A DNA stretch of 13,580 nucleotides from NCBI GenBank assembly GCA_017408535.1, contig JAFQUL010000158.1, forward strand, positions 1 to 13,580, written 5' to 3'. Positions 7,622 through 13,580 of the stretch are shown piece by piece (the first letter of the stretch is position 1; every line of letters begins with the position of its first letter). Made by a program: the position numbers and the translations under genes. This DNA is from Clostridia bacterium (GTDB taxonomy: Bacteria > Bacillota > Clostridia > Oscillospirales > CAG-272). The notes under the pieces were generated by a model that had not been told where the DNA came from, ran no database searches, and worked only from the letters and a program-made list of their open reading frames with translations.

Positions 7622-7638
7622 GGAGGAATCTCAAAATA
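7622..7638 (+). promoter_or_regulatory. Ribosome binding site pointing to an ATA start codon
   Basis: GGAGG (7622-7626) is followed 9 nt later by ATA (7636-7638), precisely where the family N terminus (M)KVLVIIPAYNEE should begin. No ATG, GTG or TTG occurs in this frame between the promoter and GTG at 7690, which would delete the first glycosyltransferase motif. Confidence 0.55.
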
Positions 7639-8358
7639 AAAGTTCTTGTTATCATACCTGCATATAACGAGGAAGGCTCGGTCAGAGAGGTGGTGGAATC
7701 TCTTTGCCGTAACGGCGGCGGAGACGGGTACACCCTTGACTACATCGTGATAAACGATTGCTCTACCGATTCTACAGAAGGAGTTTGCCGTGAAAACGGG
7801 TTCAGATATGTCAGTCTGAGAAACAATCTGGGGATCGGCGGCGGAGTACAGACAGGCTACATCTATGCCCTTGAGGGCGGATACGATATCGCCGTGCAGA
7901 TGGACGGTGACGGTCAGCACGATCCGGTGTCGCTCAGCGATCTCATCTCCCCTATAATTTCGGGAGATGCCCATATGACTGTAGGGTCTCGCTTTCTCGG
8001 AAAAGGCTCTTTCTTCTCAACCGGTCTCAGACGTCTCGGTATCAGATGGCTGAGACTTATGGTGGCACTTAAGAGCGGTGTAAGGATAAAGGATGTTACC
8101 AGCGGCTACAGGGCCGTCAGCCGGGAGCTTATCGAGCTGTTTGCTTCCTATTATCCCGCCGATTATCCTGAGCCTGAGACTATAGCTATTGCCGCAAGAA
8201 TGGGATACCGTATAGCCGAGGTGCCGGTGATAATGCATCTCCGCCGGTGCGGCAGGTCATCTATCAGAGCTCTTAAGAGCATCTATTATATAATTAAGGT
8301 CACTGCCGCTATTCTTATAGCCTCCCCCGGGAGCAGAGCAAGGGGGTGGGTAAGATGA
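7636..8358 (+). CDS. Family 2 glycosyltransferase, polyprenyl-phosphate (DPM/DPG) type
   Basis: Read from ATA at 7636, this is a 240-residue cytoplasmic GT-A enzyme that would move a sugar from a nucleotide donor to a polyprenyl phosphate or similar acceptor. Motifs in order are IIPAYNEEG (6-14), NDCSTDST (40-47), the metal-binding MDGDGQHDP (89-97), GSR (117-119), DVTSGYRA (153-160), EPETIAIAARMGYRIAEVPV (179-198) and RRCGRSSI (203-210). Only a weak hydrophobic stretch appears at the end, so it has no membrane domain of its own. A GTG at 7690 would give 222 residues but lose the IPAYNEE motif. The stop overlaps the next gene (ATGA), a DUF2304-like small membrane protein that usually partners this enzyme type. 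It stands back to back with the DUF2142-like gene, which could use the lipid-linked sugar. Confidence 0.88.
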   Translation: MKVLVIIPAYNEEGSVREVVESLCRNGGGDGYTLDYIVINDCSTDSTEGVCRENGFRYVSLRNNLGIGGGVQTGYIYALEGGYDIAVQMDGDGQHDPVSLSDLISPIISGDAHMTVGSRFLGKGSFFSTGLRRLGIRWLRLMVALKSGVRIKDVTSGYRAVSRELIELFASYYPADYPEPETIAIAARMGYRIAEVPVIMHLRRCGRSSIRALKSIYYIIKVTAAILIASPGSRARGWVR

Positions 8359-8507
8359 TCATTTTGATTATACTGCTTTTCCTTTTGATCCTGTGGCTTA
8401 CCGTAAAAACGTCAGCCCTCGGCACCCGTGTCAGACGGCTGACACAGCATACCGCCATACTTGAAAAGCGGTTGCGTGACGAAATAAATAAAAACAGTAA
8501 AATATAA
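8355..8507 (+). CDS. Short DUF2304-like membrane protein, possibly truncated
   Basis: The 50-residue product has one membrane helix (MIILIILLFLLILWLTVK) and a charged amphipathic helix (RVRRLTQHTAILEKRLRDEI). This is the arrangement of the C-terminal part of DUF2304 proteins, small membrane partners encoded right after polyprenyl-phosphate glycosyltransferases, which usually have about 110-120 residues and extra N-terminal membrane segments. Those first segments are missing here. The ATG overlaps the glycosyltransferase stop by 4 nt (ATGA), with a G-rich site (GGGGGTGGG) upstream, so it is translated by coupling. It may still tether or assist the enzyme. It could be a natural short form, or the remains of a deletion joining the two genes. 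Confidence 0.65.
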   Translation: MIILIILLFLLILWLTVKTSALGTRVRRLTQHTAILEKRLRDEINKNSKI

Positions 8508-8513
8508 ATTCTG

Positions 8514-8530
8514 CCCATCTGAAAGATGGG
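8514..8530 (+). other. Short hairpin before metAA
   Basis: CCCATCT (8514-8520) and AGATGGG (8524-8530) form a 7-bp stem with a GAA loop. It is followed by TATTATC, not a T run, so it is a poor terminator. It ends 7 nt before the GGAGG site of metAA (8538-8542) and may instead be an mRNA processing or stability element, or a weak attenuator. Confidence 0.35.
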
Positions 8531-8548
8531 TATTATCGGAGGTTCGAA

Positions 8549-9478
8549 ATGCCAATCAAAATTCCTGAAGGACTTCCCGCAGCGGGAATACTTGAAAAAG
8601 AGAATATTTTCACAATGAATGAGCTGAGAGCGGAAAAACAGGATATCCGTCCTCTTAAAATAGCTATTCTTAATCTAATGCCCACCAAGGTGGCTACCGA
8701 GACTCAGCTTATCCGTCTGCTCTCCAATACCCCCCTTCAGATAGAACTGACCCTCCTTAAGACAGAGACGCACACCGCGAAGAACACCTCAGAGGATCAT
8801 ATGTCCGCTTTTTACAAGAACTTCAGCGACGTGAAGGACCAGAAGTTTGACGGCTTTATCATCACCGGTGCTCCCGTTGAGAATCTTGACTATACTGAGG
8901 TTACTTACTGGAACGAGCTTTGCACCATCCTTGAGTGGGCAAAGAAGCACGTATACTCAACTCTTCATATTTGCTGGGCTGCCCAGGCTGGTCTTTACTA
9001 CCGCTTCGGTATCCCCAAGTACCCCCTTCCCGAGAAGATGTTCGGTGTGTTTGAGCACACTCCCGTTGACCCCTGCCATCCTCTTATGCGTGGCTTTGAC
9101 GCCTCCTTTAAGGCACCTCACTCCCGCCATACCGAGATCCGCGAGGAGGACGTGCTTAAAGTGCCTAAGCTTCAGATACTTGCAAAATCCGAAGAGGCAG
9201 GTCTTTACATTATTGCCGACCAGGACTGCAGATGCTTCTACGTAATGGGGCACGCAGAGTACGATAACGATACTCTTGCCGTTGAGTATTTCAGAGATAT
9301 TGACCGCCAGCTGCCGATAGCTCTTCCTAAAAACTATTTTAAGCACAACGACTCCACCAGACGTCCCGAGAATATGTGGCGTAGCCATGCAAACCTTCTT
9401 TTCTCCAACTGGCTTAACTATTTCGTATACCAGAGAACACCTTACGATATTTCCTCTATTGAGGAGTCTGCCGACTGA
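8549..9478 (+). CDS. metAA: Homoserine O-acetyltransferase (MetA family)
   Basis: This 309-residue cytosolic enzyme acylates homoserine in the first committed step of methionine synthesis. The MetA fold is clear throughout: LNLMPTKVATETQLIRLLSN (41-60), ITGAPVENLDY, HICWAAQAGLYYRFG, and VMGHAEYD. The catalytic residues are the nucleophile C142, H235 and E237. Residue 111 is Glu (APVE), the choice linked to acetyl-CoA use in Bacillus cereus MetA; E. coli-type succinyltransferases have a small residue there. It should therefore make O-acetylhomoserine. GGAGG sits 6 nt before the ATG. Only 41 bp separate it from the preceding gene, with no SAM riboswitch, T-box or clear promoter, so it is probably read from the glycosyltransferase promoter. 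Its strongly biased codons suggest high expression. Confidence 0.93.
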   Translation: MPIKIPEGLPAAGILEKENIFTMNELRAEKQDIRPLKIAILNLMPTKVATETQLIRLLSNTPLQIELTLLKTETHTAKNTSEDHMSAFYKNFSDVKDQKFDGFIITGAPVENLDYTEVTYWNELCTILEWAKKHVYSTLHICWAAQAGLYYRFGIPKYPLPEKMFGVFEHTPVDPCHPLMRGFDASFKAPHSRHTEIREEDVLKVPKLQILAKSEEAGLYIIADQDCRCFYVMGHAEYDNDTLAVEYFRDIDRQLPIALPKNYFKHNDSTRRPENMWRSHANLLFSNWLNYFVYQRTPYDISSIEESAD

Positions 9479-9511
9479 TCTCGGAAATTCTAACTGAAAG
9501 CGTGATCTGTA

Positions 9512-11140
9512 ATGGATAAAACGATTTATTTTTCAGCCTTCGGAGGAGAGGATACACTTTCCCGTCTGTCTCTTGCAATGGAAGAGGCAGGGAAGGTCCC
9601 CGGTACAACTCTTGTTATTGAGCCGGGTGAATACATAATCACCACTCCTTTGGCAAAGCAGGTGATGAGCAGCTGTATATCCGGTGCTTACGGAGCAAAT
9701 CCCGAGACGAGTATGTTCCGCCCGAGCTTTGAGTACTCAAAGGGAATGGATTTCTGCGGACATAAAGGTACGCGTGTGGTTGCCGACGGTGTTAAGTTCA
9801 TAGTTGACGGATTTATGGAGCCGGTATCTATCCGTGACTGTGAGGACGTTACCCTTGAGGGTCTTACAATAGACCACCTCCGCCGCCCCTTTAGTGTCGG
9901 CCGTGTGATCCGCAGCACTAATCTCAGTGAGGAAGAAGCACATATCGACGTGCTTCTTGAGGGGGACAGTAAAACACATATTACCCCCAAGACACCGGTA
10001 AATCTGAGAAATCTTTATTACGATCCTCTGACACAGCGCCTTGAGGTATTTCCCATGGAGGGCTGCAGAGGAGTTGCCGTAAGTGATGGACTTATCCGTT
10101 ATACCGGCAAAAATCTTAGGAGGAATATCGTAGGCTGTGAGGTATATATCTGGCACAGCTACAATTTCCGCCCGGCCATTCTTATGGAGAGAGGAAAAAA
10201 CATTACTCTCAGGAATGTTACCGTACACAGTCAGCCGGGTATGGGTATTACCGGTAACGACTGCGAGAATATACTCATAGACGGCTTCCGTGCTATTCCC
10301 GGAGAGGGTCTGCAGGTGTCGACCAATACCGATGCGGCCAGATTTACTGCCTGCAAAGGAGATCTGACGGTGATAAACAGCACTTTTGTGGCAGAGGGCG
10401 GAAGTGCGGTAAACGTCCACGGATACTATCACGCTGTTCTTATTGTAGACGGTGACCGACACACGGTAAGAATGGAGGCACCCTCCGGTACTCACACCAA
10501 CACTCCAGATTATCCGAGAGTAGGGGATATTATGGAGGTATGCCTTTCGTCCTCTCTTGAGACTGTAGGCACAAGACGTGTTACCGATGTCAGCGTCAGA
10601 CCCGGTACATTTATTTCGGATATAAACTTTGACGTTCCTCTCCCGATAAATGCGCTTGAGATAGGAATGTTCGTTTCAAATATAAATGCACTTCCGAGAC
10701 TGCGATTTGAGAATAACTACTGCCGCGGCAATTTCTCCGCCGCAGTTGTCTGCAGAACGAGAAATGCAGTAATATCCGGCAATACCTTTGAGGATGTAAT
10801 GGGTACCCCGATCTACATATCCGCAGATGCCAAGCAGTGTGCAGGTGTCGCTCCTGCTGACATTACCGTTGAGAGCAACGTAATGCGCCGCTGCGGTCAC
10901 AGGTCTTCTCCCGCCTTCGGTATCGGCGGCATTGAGGTCGGTGTTGCGGCAGAAGAGCAGCCGTCCGTTCCTCAGATCAGAAACGTGAAAATTATTGACA
11001 ATAAGATAGATTCCCCCGATACCGGAGTGGCCATCAGCATAAAGAGCGTTGACGGCCTTGTCCTCGGTGAAAATATTAATACTTCTTCGGTACGTGATCT
11101 TGTTGTTGAAAATTGCAATAATATAACAGTAAAAAACTAA
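9512..11140 (+). CDS. GH110-like beta-helix protein lacking the acidic motifs (possible pseudoenzyme)
   Basis: This 542-residue protein aligns end to end with the next gene product (37 of 50 residues identical over 81-130, lower elsewhere). LVIEPGEYIITT (35-45), FIVDGFMEPVSI (96-107), RPAILMERGKNITLRNVTVH (220-239) and GMGITGN give a parallel beta-helix, and STNTDA...CKGD...NVHGYYH recalls GH110 alpha-1,3-galactosidases. The key positions are changed: DD of the sister is G297-S298, the TDATHY histidine is R277, and the W.E pair is Q442 and A444. The hydrophobic core and length are kept and the frame is open, so it is not decaying. It may bind a glycan, pair with the sister, or have another chemistry. 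There is no signal peptide, so it is cytoplasmic. The ribosome site is weak. It follows metAA by 33 bp with no terminator. Confidence 0.7.
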   Translation: MDKTIYFSAFGGEDTLSRLSLAMEEAGKVPGTTLVIEPGEYIITTPLAKQVMSSCISGAYGANPETSMFRPSFEYSKGMDFCGHKGTRVVADGVKFIVDGFMEPVSIRDCEDVTLEGLTIDHLRRPFSVGRVIRSTNLSEEEAHIDVLLEGDSKTHITPKTPVNLRNLYYDPLTQRLEVFPMEGCRGVAVSDGLIRYTGKNLRRNIVGCEVYIWHSYNFRPAILMERGKNITLRNVTVHSQPGMGITGNDCENILIDGFRAIPGEGLQVSTNTDAARFTACKGDLTVINSTFVAEGGSAVNVHGYYHAVLIVDGDRHTVRMEAPSGTHTNTPDYPRVGDIMEVCLSSSLETVGTRRVTDVSVRPGTFISDINFDVPLPINALEIGMFVSNINALPRLRFENNYCRGNFSAAVVCRTRNAVISGNTFEDVMGTPIYISADAKQCAGVAPADITVESNVMRRCGHRSSPAFGIGGIEVGVAAEEQPSVPQIRNVKIIDNKIDSPDTGVAISIKSVDGLVLGENINTSSVRDLVVENCNNITVKN

Positions 11141-11156
11141 GTATAGAGGTGAAAAA

Positions 11157-12779
11157 ATGAGTAAGACTTTTTATTTTTCGGAATTCAGCGGAGAGGGTAC
11201 TGCCGAGAAGCTGAATGCTGCAATGGCTGTACTTAAGGACAATCCCGGTTCGACTCTTGTTATCGAGCCCGGTGAATATCTGCTTACTACCGAGCTTGCT
11301 CGTCAGGCTCAGGCAAACGTAATGTCCGGCGCATGGGGCAAGGATCCTCAGCCTTTTATGTTTAACCCCGACTACAAGTATTCCGTCGGCATGGATTTCA
11401 GCGGCCACAAGGATACCACCGTTATTGCAAACGGCGTTAAGTTTATCGTTGACGGATTTATGGAGATCGTTTCCATGTCTGACTGCGAGGGCACTACTAT
11501 CGAGGGACTTACCATCGATCACAAGAGAAAGCCCTTCAGCGTAGGTACTATTAAGAACTGCACCACCGTCAGCGAGACCGAGGCATATTTTGACGTTGAG
11601 CTTGACGAGGGCTTCGAGATACAGCCCGGCACTCCCATAGGTATGCGTTATTTCGTATATAATCCCCACACCGAGCGTCTTGAGTGGCCCGATCTTTACG
11701 CTCCCCACGGAAAGTACATAGATGAGCGTACTGTACGCTACACCGGCAAGTGGCTGAAGAAGAATATTGACGGCTGGAGATACTATATCTGGCATACCTA
11801 CCATTCCCGTCCCGCTATTCTTTTCCAGAGAGCAAAGAACGTTACCGTTAAGAACGTAACTGTCCACAGTCATCCCGGTATGGGTATAACCGGTAACCGC
11901 ACCGAGAATATTCTTGTTGACGGCTTCCGTGATATTCCCGCAGAGGGATTCCATATGTCCACAAATACCGATGCTACCCACTACACCGCTTGCTCAGGCG
12001 ACCTTATTATGCGTAACTGCCAGTTTATCGCTCAGGGTGACGATGCTACCAACGTACACGGCTACTATCACATGGTCATTGCAGAGAATAATGGCCGCTA
12101 TACCGTCCGTAACGATTTCCCCGACGGTATCGCGCATACTCAGACTCAGGACTATCCCGACGTTGGCGATACCCTTGAGATCAACGATCATATGACACTT
12201 ACCTGTCTTGGCACGAGAAAGGTCCTTGAAGTCAAGAGACTTAACAACCGTGAGTGTGAGCTTCTTCTTGATGCTCCCCTTCCCGGTGATCCCGTAGCTG
12301 ACAAGACCTTCGTCTTCAATGTTTCCAAGCTCCCGAGACTTGAGCTGTATAACAATCTTTGCAAGGGCAACTTTGCGCGCGGCTTCCTTTGCAAGACCAG
12401 AGATATTTATATCCACGATAATATCTTCGAGGATATAATGGGTACCGCTGTCTGCGTATATGCAGAGCACTCCTGGAGAGAGGGTACCTTCTCCCGTGAC
12501 GTAAGAGTTGAGAACAATATTATTCGCCGTTGCGGACATCTCGGTGACGATGATGATTCTGTTTCCGGAATCGAGCTCGGCATCTTTACCGAGGAGCCTC
12601 CGGCAGAGCCTCAGATCAAGAACGTAGCTATCCTTAACAATTCCATCGACTGCCCGAATACCGGAAAGGCTATTTCCGTTAAGTATGTTGACGGTCTTAC
12701 CGTTAAGGGTAACGTAAATCATTCGTGCAAGCAGACTCTTGACATCTCAAGCTGCAAGAACGTTACTATCTCTCAGTAA
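11157..12779 (+). CDS. GH110-like beta-helix glycosidase, putative alpha-1,3-galactosidase
   Basis: This 540-residue protein is the better-preserved copy of the tandem pair. The beta-helix runs from LVIEPGEYLLTT to the C terminus. GH110-type signatures are STNTDATHYTACSGD (268-282, H275), GDDATNVHGYYH (294-305, D295 and D296) and a Trp-x-Glu pair (W440, E442) before DVRVENNIIRRCG. Characterised GH110 enzymes are inverting exo-alpha-1,3-galactosidases on blood-group B or carrageenan oligosaccharides and use paired acidic residues; the DD here is the natural candidate. Unlike them it has no signal peptide, so it should act inside the cell on imported glycans. AGAGGTG lies just upstream and the gap to the first copy is 16 bp, so they form an operon. 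Codons are more biased towards a favoured set than in the first copy, suggesting higher expression. No transporter or regulator for a glycan is in view. Confidence 0.72.
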   Translation: MSKTFYFSEFSGEGTAEKLNAAMAVLKDNPGSTLVIEPGEYLLTTELARQAQANVMSGAWGKDPQPFMFNPDYKYSVGMDFSGHKDTTVIANGVKFIVDGFMEIVSMSDCEGTTIEGLTIDHKRKPFSVGTIKNCTTVSETEAYFDVELDEGFEIQPGTPIGMRYFVYNPHTERLEWPDLYAPHGKYIDERTVRYTGKWLKKNIDGWRYYIWHTYHSRPAILFQRAKNVTVKNVTVHSHPGMGITGNRTENILVDGFRDIPAEGFHMSTNTDATHYTACSGDLIMRNCQFIAQGDDATNVHGYYHMVIAENNGRYTVRNDFPDGIAHTQTQDYPDVGDTLEINDHMTLTCLGTRKVLEVKRLNNRECELLLDAPLPGDPVADKTFVFNVSKLPRLELYNNLCKGNFARGFLCKTRDIYIHDNIFEDIMGTAVCVYAEHSWREGTFSRDVRVENNIIRRCGHLGDDDDSVSGIELGIFTEEPPAEPQIKNVAILNNSIDCPNTGKAISVKYVDGLTVKGNVNHSCKQTLDISSCKNVTISQ

Positions 12780-12819
12780 TTTCTACTAAGTAAAAAGTAA
12801 TAATACGGCAGTATTTCTT

Positions 12820-12854
12820 ACACACCCGCCCTTGACAAAAAAGGGCGGGTGTGT
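12820..12854. repeat. 14-bp perfect inverted repeat containing the pflB promoter
   Basis: ACACACCCGCCCTT (12820-12833) and AAGGGCGGGTGTGT (12841-12854) flank a 7-nt spacer. There is no T run after it on either strand, so it is a weak intrinsic terminator at best. The -35 box spans the end of the left arm and the spacer, and the right arm fills the 17-bp promoter spacer. It could be an operator, or a stem in read-through RNA from the gene before. Confidence 0.75.
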
Positions 12855-12860
12855 TACAAT
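12832..12860 (+). promoter_or_regulatory. Sigma-A promoter of pflB
   Basis: TTGACA (12832-12837) and TACAAT (12855-12860) are separated by 17 bp. The expected start is near 12867, about 12 nt before the riboswitch aptamer, which supports its being the real promoter of the switch-controlled transcript. Confidence 0.82.
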
Positions 12861-12878
12861 TAAAGCACAGAAAATAAG

Positions 12879-12951
12879 CACTTGTGTGACTGACGGAACT
12901 TTGTGGAGCACCACAACGGAGCGCAGGTGTAATTATGCCGACCGTCTGGGC
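12879..12951 (+). promoter_or_regulatory. ZTP (pfl-motif) riboswitch aptamer
   Basis: The RNA matches the ZTP/ZMP-sensing pfl motif. P1 pairs CACTTGTGT (12879-12887) with GCGCAGGTG (12921-12929), allowing G-U pairs. The conserved GACTGACGGAAC follows at 12888-12899, P2 pairs GTGG (12903-12906) with CCAC (12911-12914), and the hallmark 3' element GCCGACCGTCTGGGC spans 12937-12951. The resemblance to the characterised Fusobacterium ulcerans aptamer is close in both conserved blocks. ZTP/ZMP accumulate when 10-formyl-tetrahydrofolate runs short; binding switches expression on. Placement before pyruvate formate-lyase, a formate source for one-carbon units, is the classic context. Confidence 0.93.
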
Positions 12952-12991
12952 GATCCCGCACAAGCTGCAGGACCGCCTTTTATTGTTTTTT
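12949..12991 (+). terminator. Riboswitch-controlled intrinsic terminator
   Basis: GGCGATCCCGC (12949-12959) can pair with GCAGGACCGCC (12967-12977), leaving two mismatches and a 7-nt loop, followed by a T-rich run (12978-12991). The first bases of the left arm belong to the conserved end of the aptamer (CTGGGC), so ligand binding and terminator folding compete. This is the expected arrangement of an ON switch. Confidence 0.85.
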
Positions 12992-13011
12992 AGGAGAAAA
13001 GGAGTGTTATG

Positions 13012-13580
13012 ATGATCTTTGAAACTGCCTGGAGAGATTTCCTTCCCGGTAACTGGAATGAAAATATAGACGTAAGAGACTTTATTCAGAAGAACTATGC
13101 TCCTTATGAGGGGGACGGTGATTTTCTCGCACCTGCCACAGAGAGGACGAAAAAGCTTTTTGAGAAGCTGTCTGCTCTCTTTCAGCTTGAGAGACAGTTT
13201 GACGGCGTTCTCGGTATAGATACCTCTACAGTTTCCTCTCTTACTCATTATGAGCCTGGCTATCTTGACAGAAATAACGAGATCATTGTCGGTCTTCAGA
13301 CCTCCCGTCCCCTTGTCCGCGGTGTAAACCCCTTTGGCGGTATCCGTATGGCAAGACAGGCCTGTGAGGCGTACGGATATAAGCTCAGTGAGCGTATCGA
13401 GGATGAGTTTACCTACCGTACCACACATAACGACGGTGTCTTCCGTGCCTATTCCGATGAGATGCGTGCCGCACGCTCTGCCAAGCTGATAACCGGTCTT
13501 ACCGATGCATACGGCCGCGGGAGAATAATCGGTGACTATCGCCGTATTGCTCTCTACGGTATTGACTATCTTATAAAATG
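13012..13580 (+). CDS. pflB: Formate C-acetyltransferase (pyruvate formate-lyase), 5' part
   Basis: The reading frame runs off the window end after 189 codons. Pyruvate formate-lyase is a cytosolic glycyl-radical enzyme that turns pyruvate and CoA into acetyl-CoA and formate. The N-terminal domain is unmistakable: IDVRDFIQKNYAPYEGDGDF, FLAPATERTKKL, EIIVGLQTSRPLVRGVNPFG, FRAYSDEMRAARSAKLITGL and DAYGRGRIIGDYRRIALYGI. The catalytic cysteine pair and the radical glycine lie beyond the window. Two ATG codons are in frame (13009 and 13012). GGAG at 13001-13004 is 7 nt from the second and only 4 nt from the first, so the second is preferred. Expression is governed by the ZTP riboswitch and terminator upstream. 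Confidence 0.93.
   Translation, partial: MIFETAWRDFLPGNWNENIDVRDFIQKNYAPYEGDGDFLAPATERTKKLFEKLSALFQLERQFDGVLGIDTSTVSSLTHYEPGYLDRNNEIIVGLQTSRPLVRGVNPFGGIRMARQACEAYGYKLSERIEDEFTYRTTHNDGVFRAYSDEMRAARSAKLITGLTDAYGRGRIIGDYRRIALYGIDYLIK

Noticed and set aside
7489..7974. Leftward 161-codon frame across the divergent promoters and glycosyltransferase start
   Set aside because: It covers two consensus promoters and the conserved glycosyltransferase motifs on the opposite strand.
8508..8548. Possible SAM riboswitch or T-box before metAA
   Set aside because: The gap is only 41 bp and shows just a 7-bp hairpin, too small for either element.
9737..10495. Leftward 252-codon frame opposite the first beta-helix gene
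   Set aside because: Shadow of a strongly biased coding sequence; low-complexity composition, no ribosome site, no recognisable fold.
11076..11981. Leftward 301-codon frame opposite the second beta-helix gene
   Set aside because: Antisense shadow spanning the junction of two clear genes; codon bias of the sense strand explains the open frame.
11994..12722. Leftward 242-codon frame opposite the second beta-helix gene
   Set aside because: Same reason as the neighbouring antisense frame; no start signal and no motif.
12766..13428. Leftward 220-codon frame over the riboswitch and pflB start
   Set aside because: The other strand carries a clear riboswitch, terminator and conserved pyruvate formate-lyase sequence.

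Overview
The window looks like a chromosomal segment of an anaerobic, low-to-moderate GC Firmicute, most likely a gut clostridium of the Oscillospiraceae/Ruminococcaceae type. The grounds are strong Shine-Dalgarno sites, consensus sigma-A promoters, a clostridial-type XRE regulator, a MetA of the acetyl-CoA type, a pyruvate formate-lyase behind a ZTP riboswitch, and two glycosidase-like proteins of a family tied to host or algal galactans. The genus is inference only.

Layout: (1) 1-1280: an AT-rich stretch with a leftward XRE-family regulator (91-927), its own promoter, and a rightward consensus promoter followed at the expected transcription start by a perfect 18-bp palindrome. (2) 1281-4588: a tight rightward operon of an iron-type alcohol dehydrogenase, a class-3-like aldehyde dehydrogenase (1-nt overlap) and a YhhN/TMEM86 lysoplasmalogenase-like membrane protein, closed by a strong terminator. 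Together they suggest release of a fatty aldehyde from lysoplasmalogen, then its oxidation or reduction. (3) 4682-7434: a leftward operon of a large DUF2142-like membrane protein (TTG start) and a membrane-anchored C39-like cysteine peptidase. (4) 7435-7635: a divergent promoter region. (5) 7636-8507: a polyprenyl-phosphate-type family 2 glycosyltransferase whose only plausible start codon is ATA, overlapped by a 50-residue protein resembling the C-terminal end of DUF2304. (6) 8549-9478: metAA, homoserine O-acetyltransferase. (7) 9512-12779: two tandem, full-length, leaderless beta-helix paralogues that look like GH110. The second keeps the acidic motifs; the first has replaced them and may be a pseudoenzyme. 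(8) 12820-13580: a promoter built into a 14-bp inverted repeat, a ZTP (pfl) riboswitch with its terminator, and the 5' part of pflB, cut by the window end.

Three themes emerge: aldehyde and ether-lipid handling in the first operon; surface glycan or envelope work around the divergent 7.5-kb region; and one-carbon/fermentative metabolism controlled by ZTP at the right end. The least ordinary items are the lysoplasmalogenase/aldehyde operon, the enzyme/pseudoenzyme GH110 pair, the ATA start, the shortened DUF2304 partner and the hairpin-embedded promoter. No tRNA, rRNA, CRISPR array or insertion sequence is visible.
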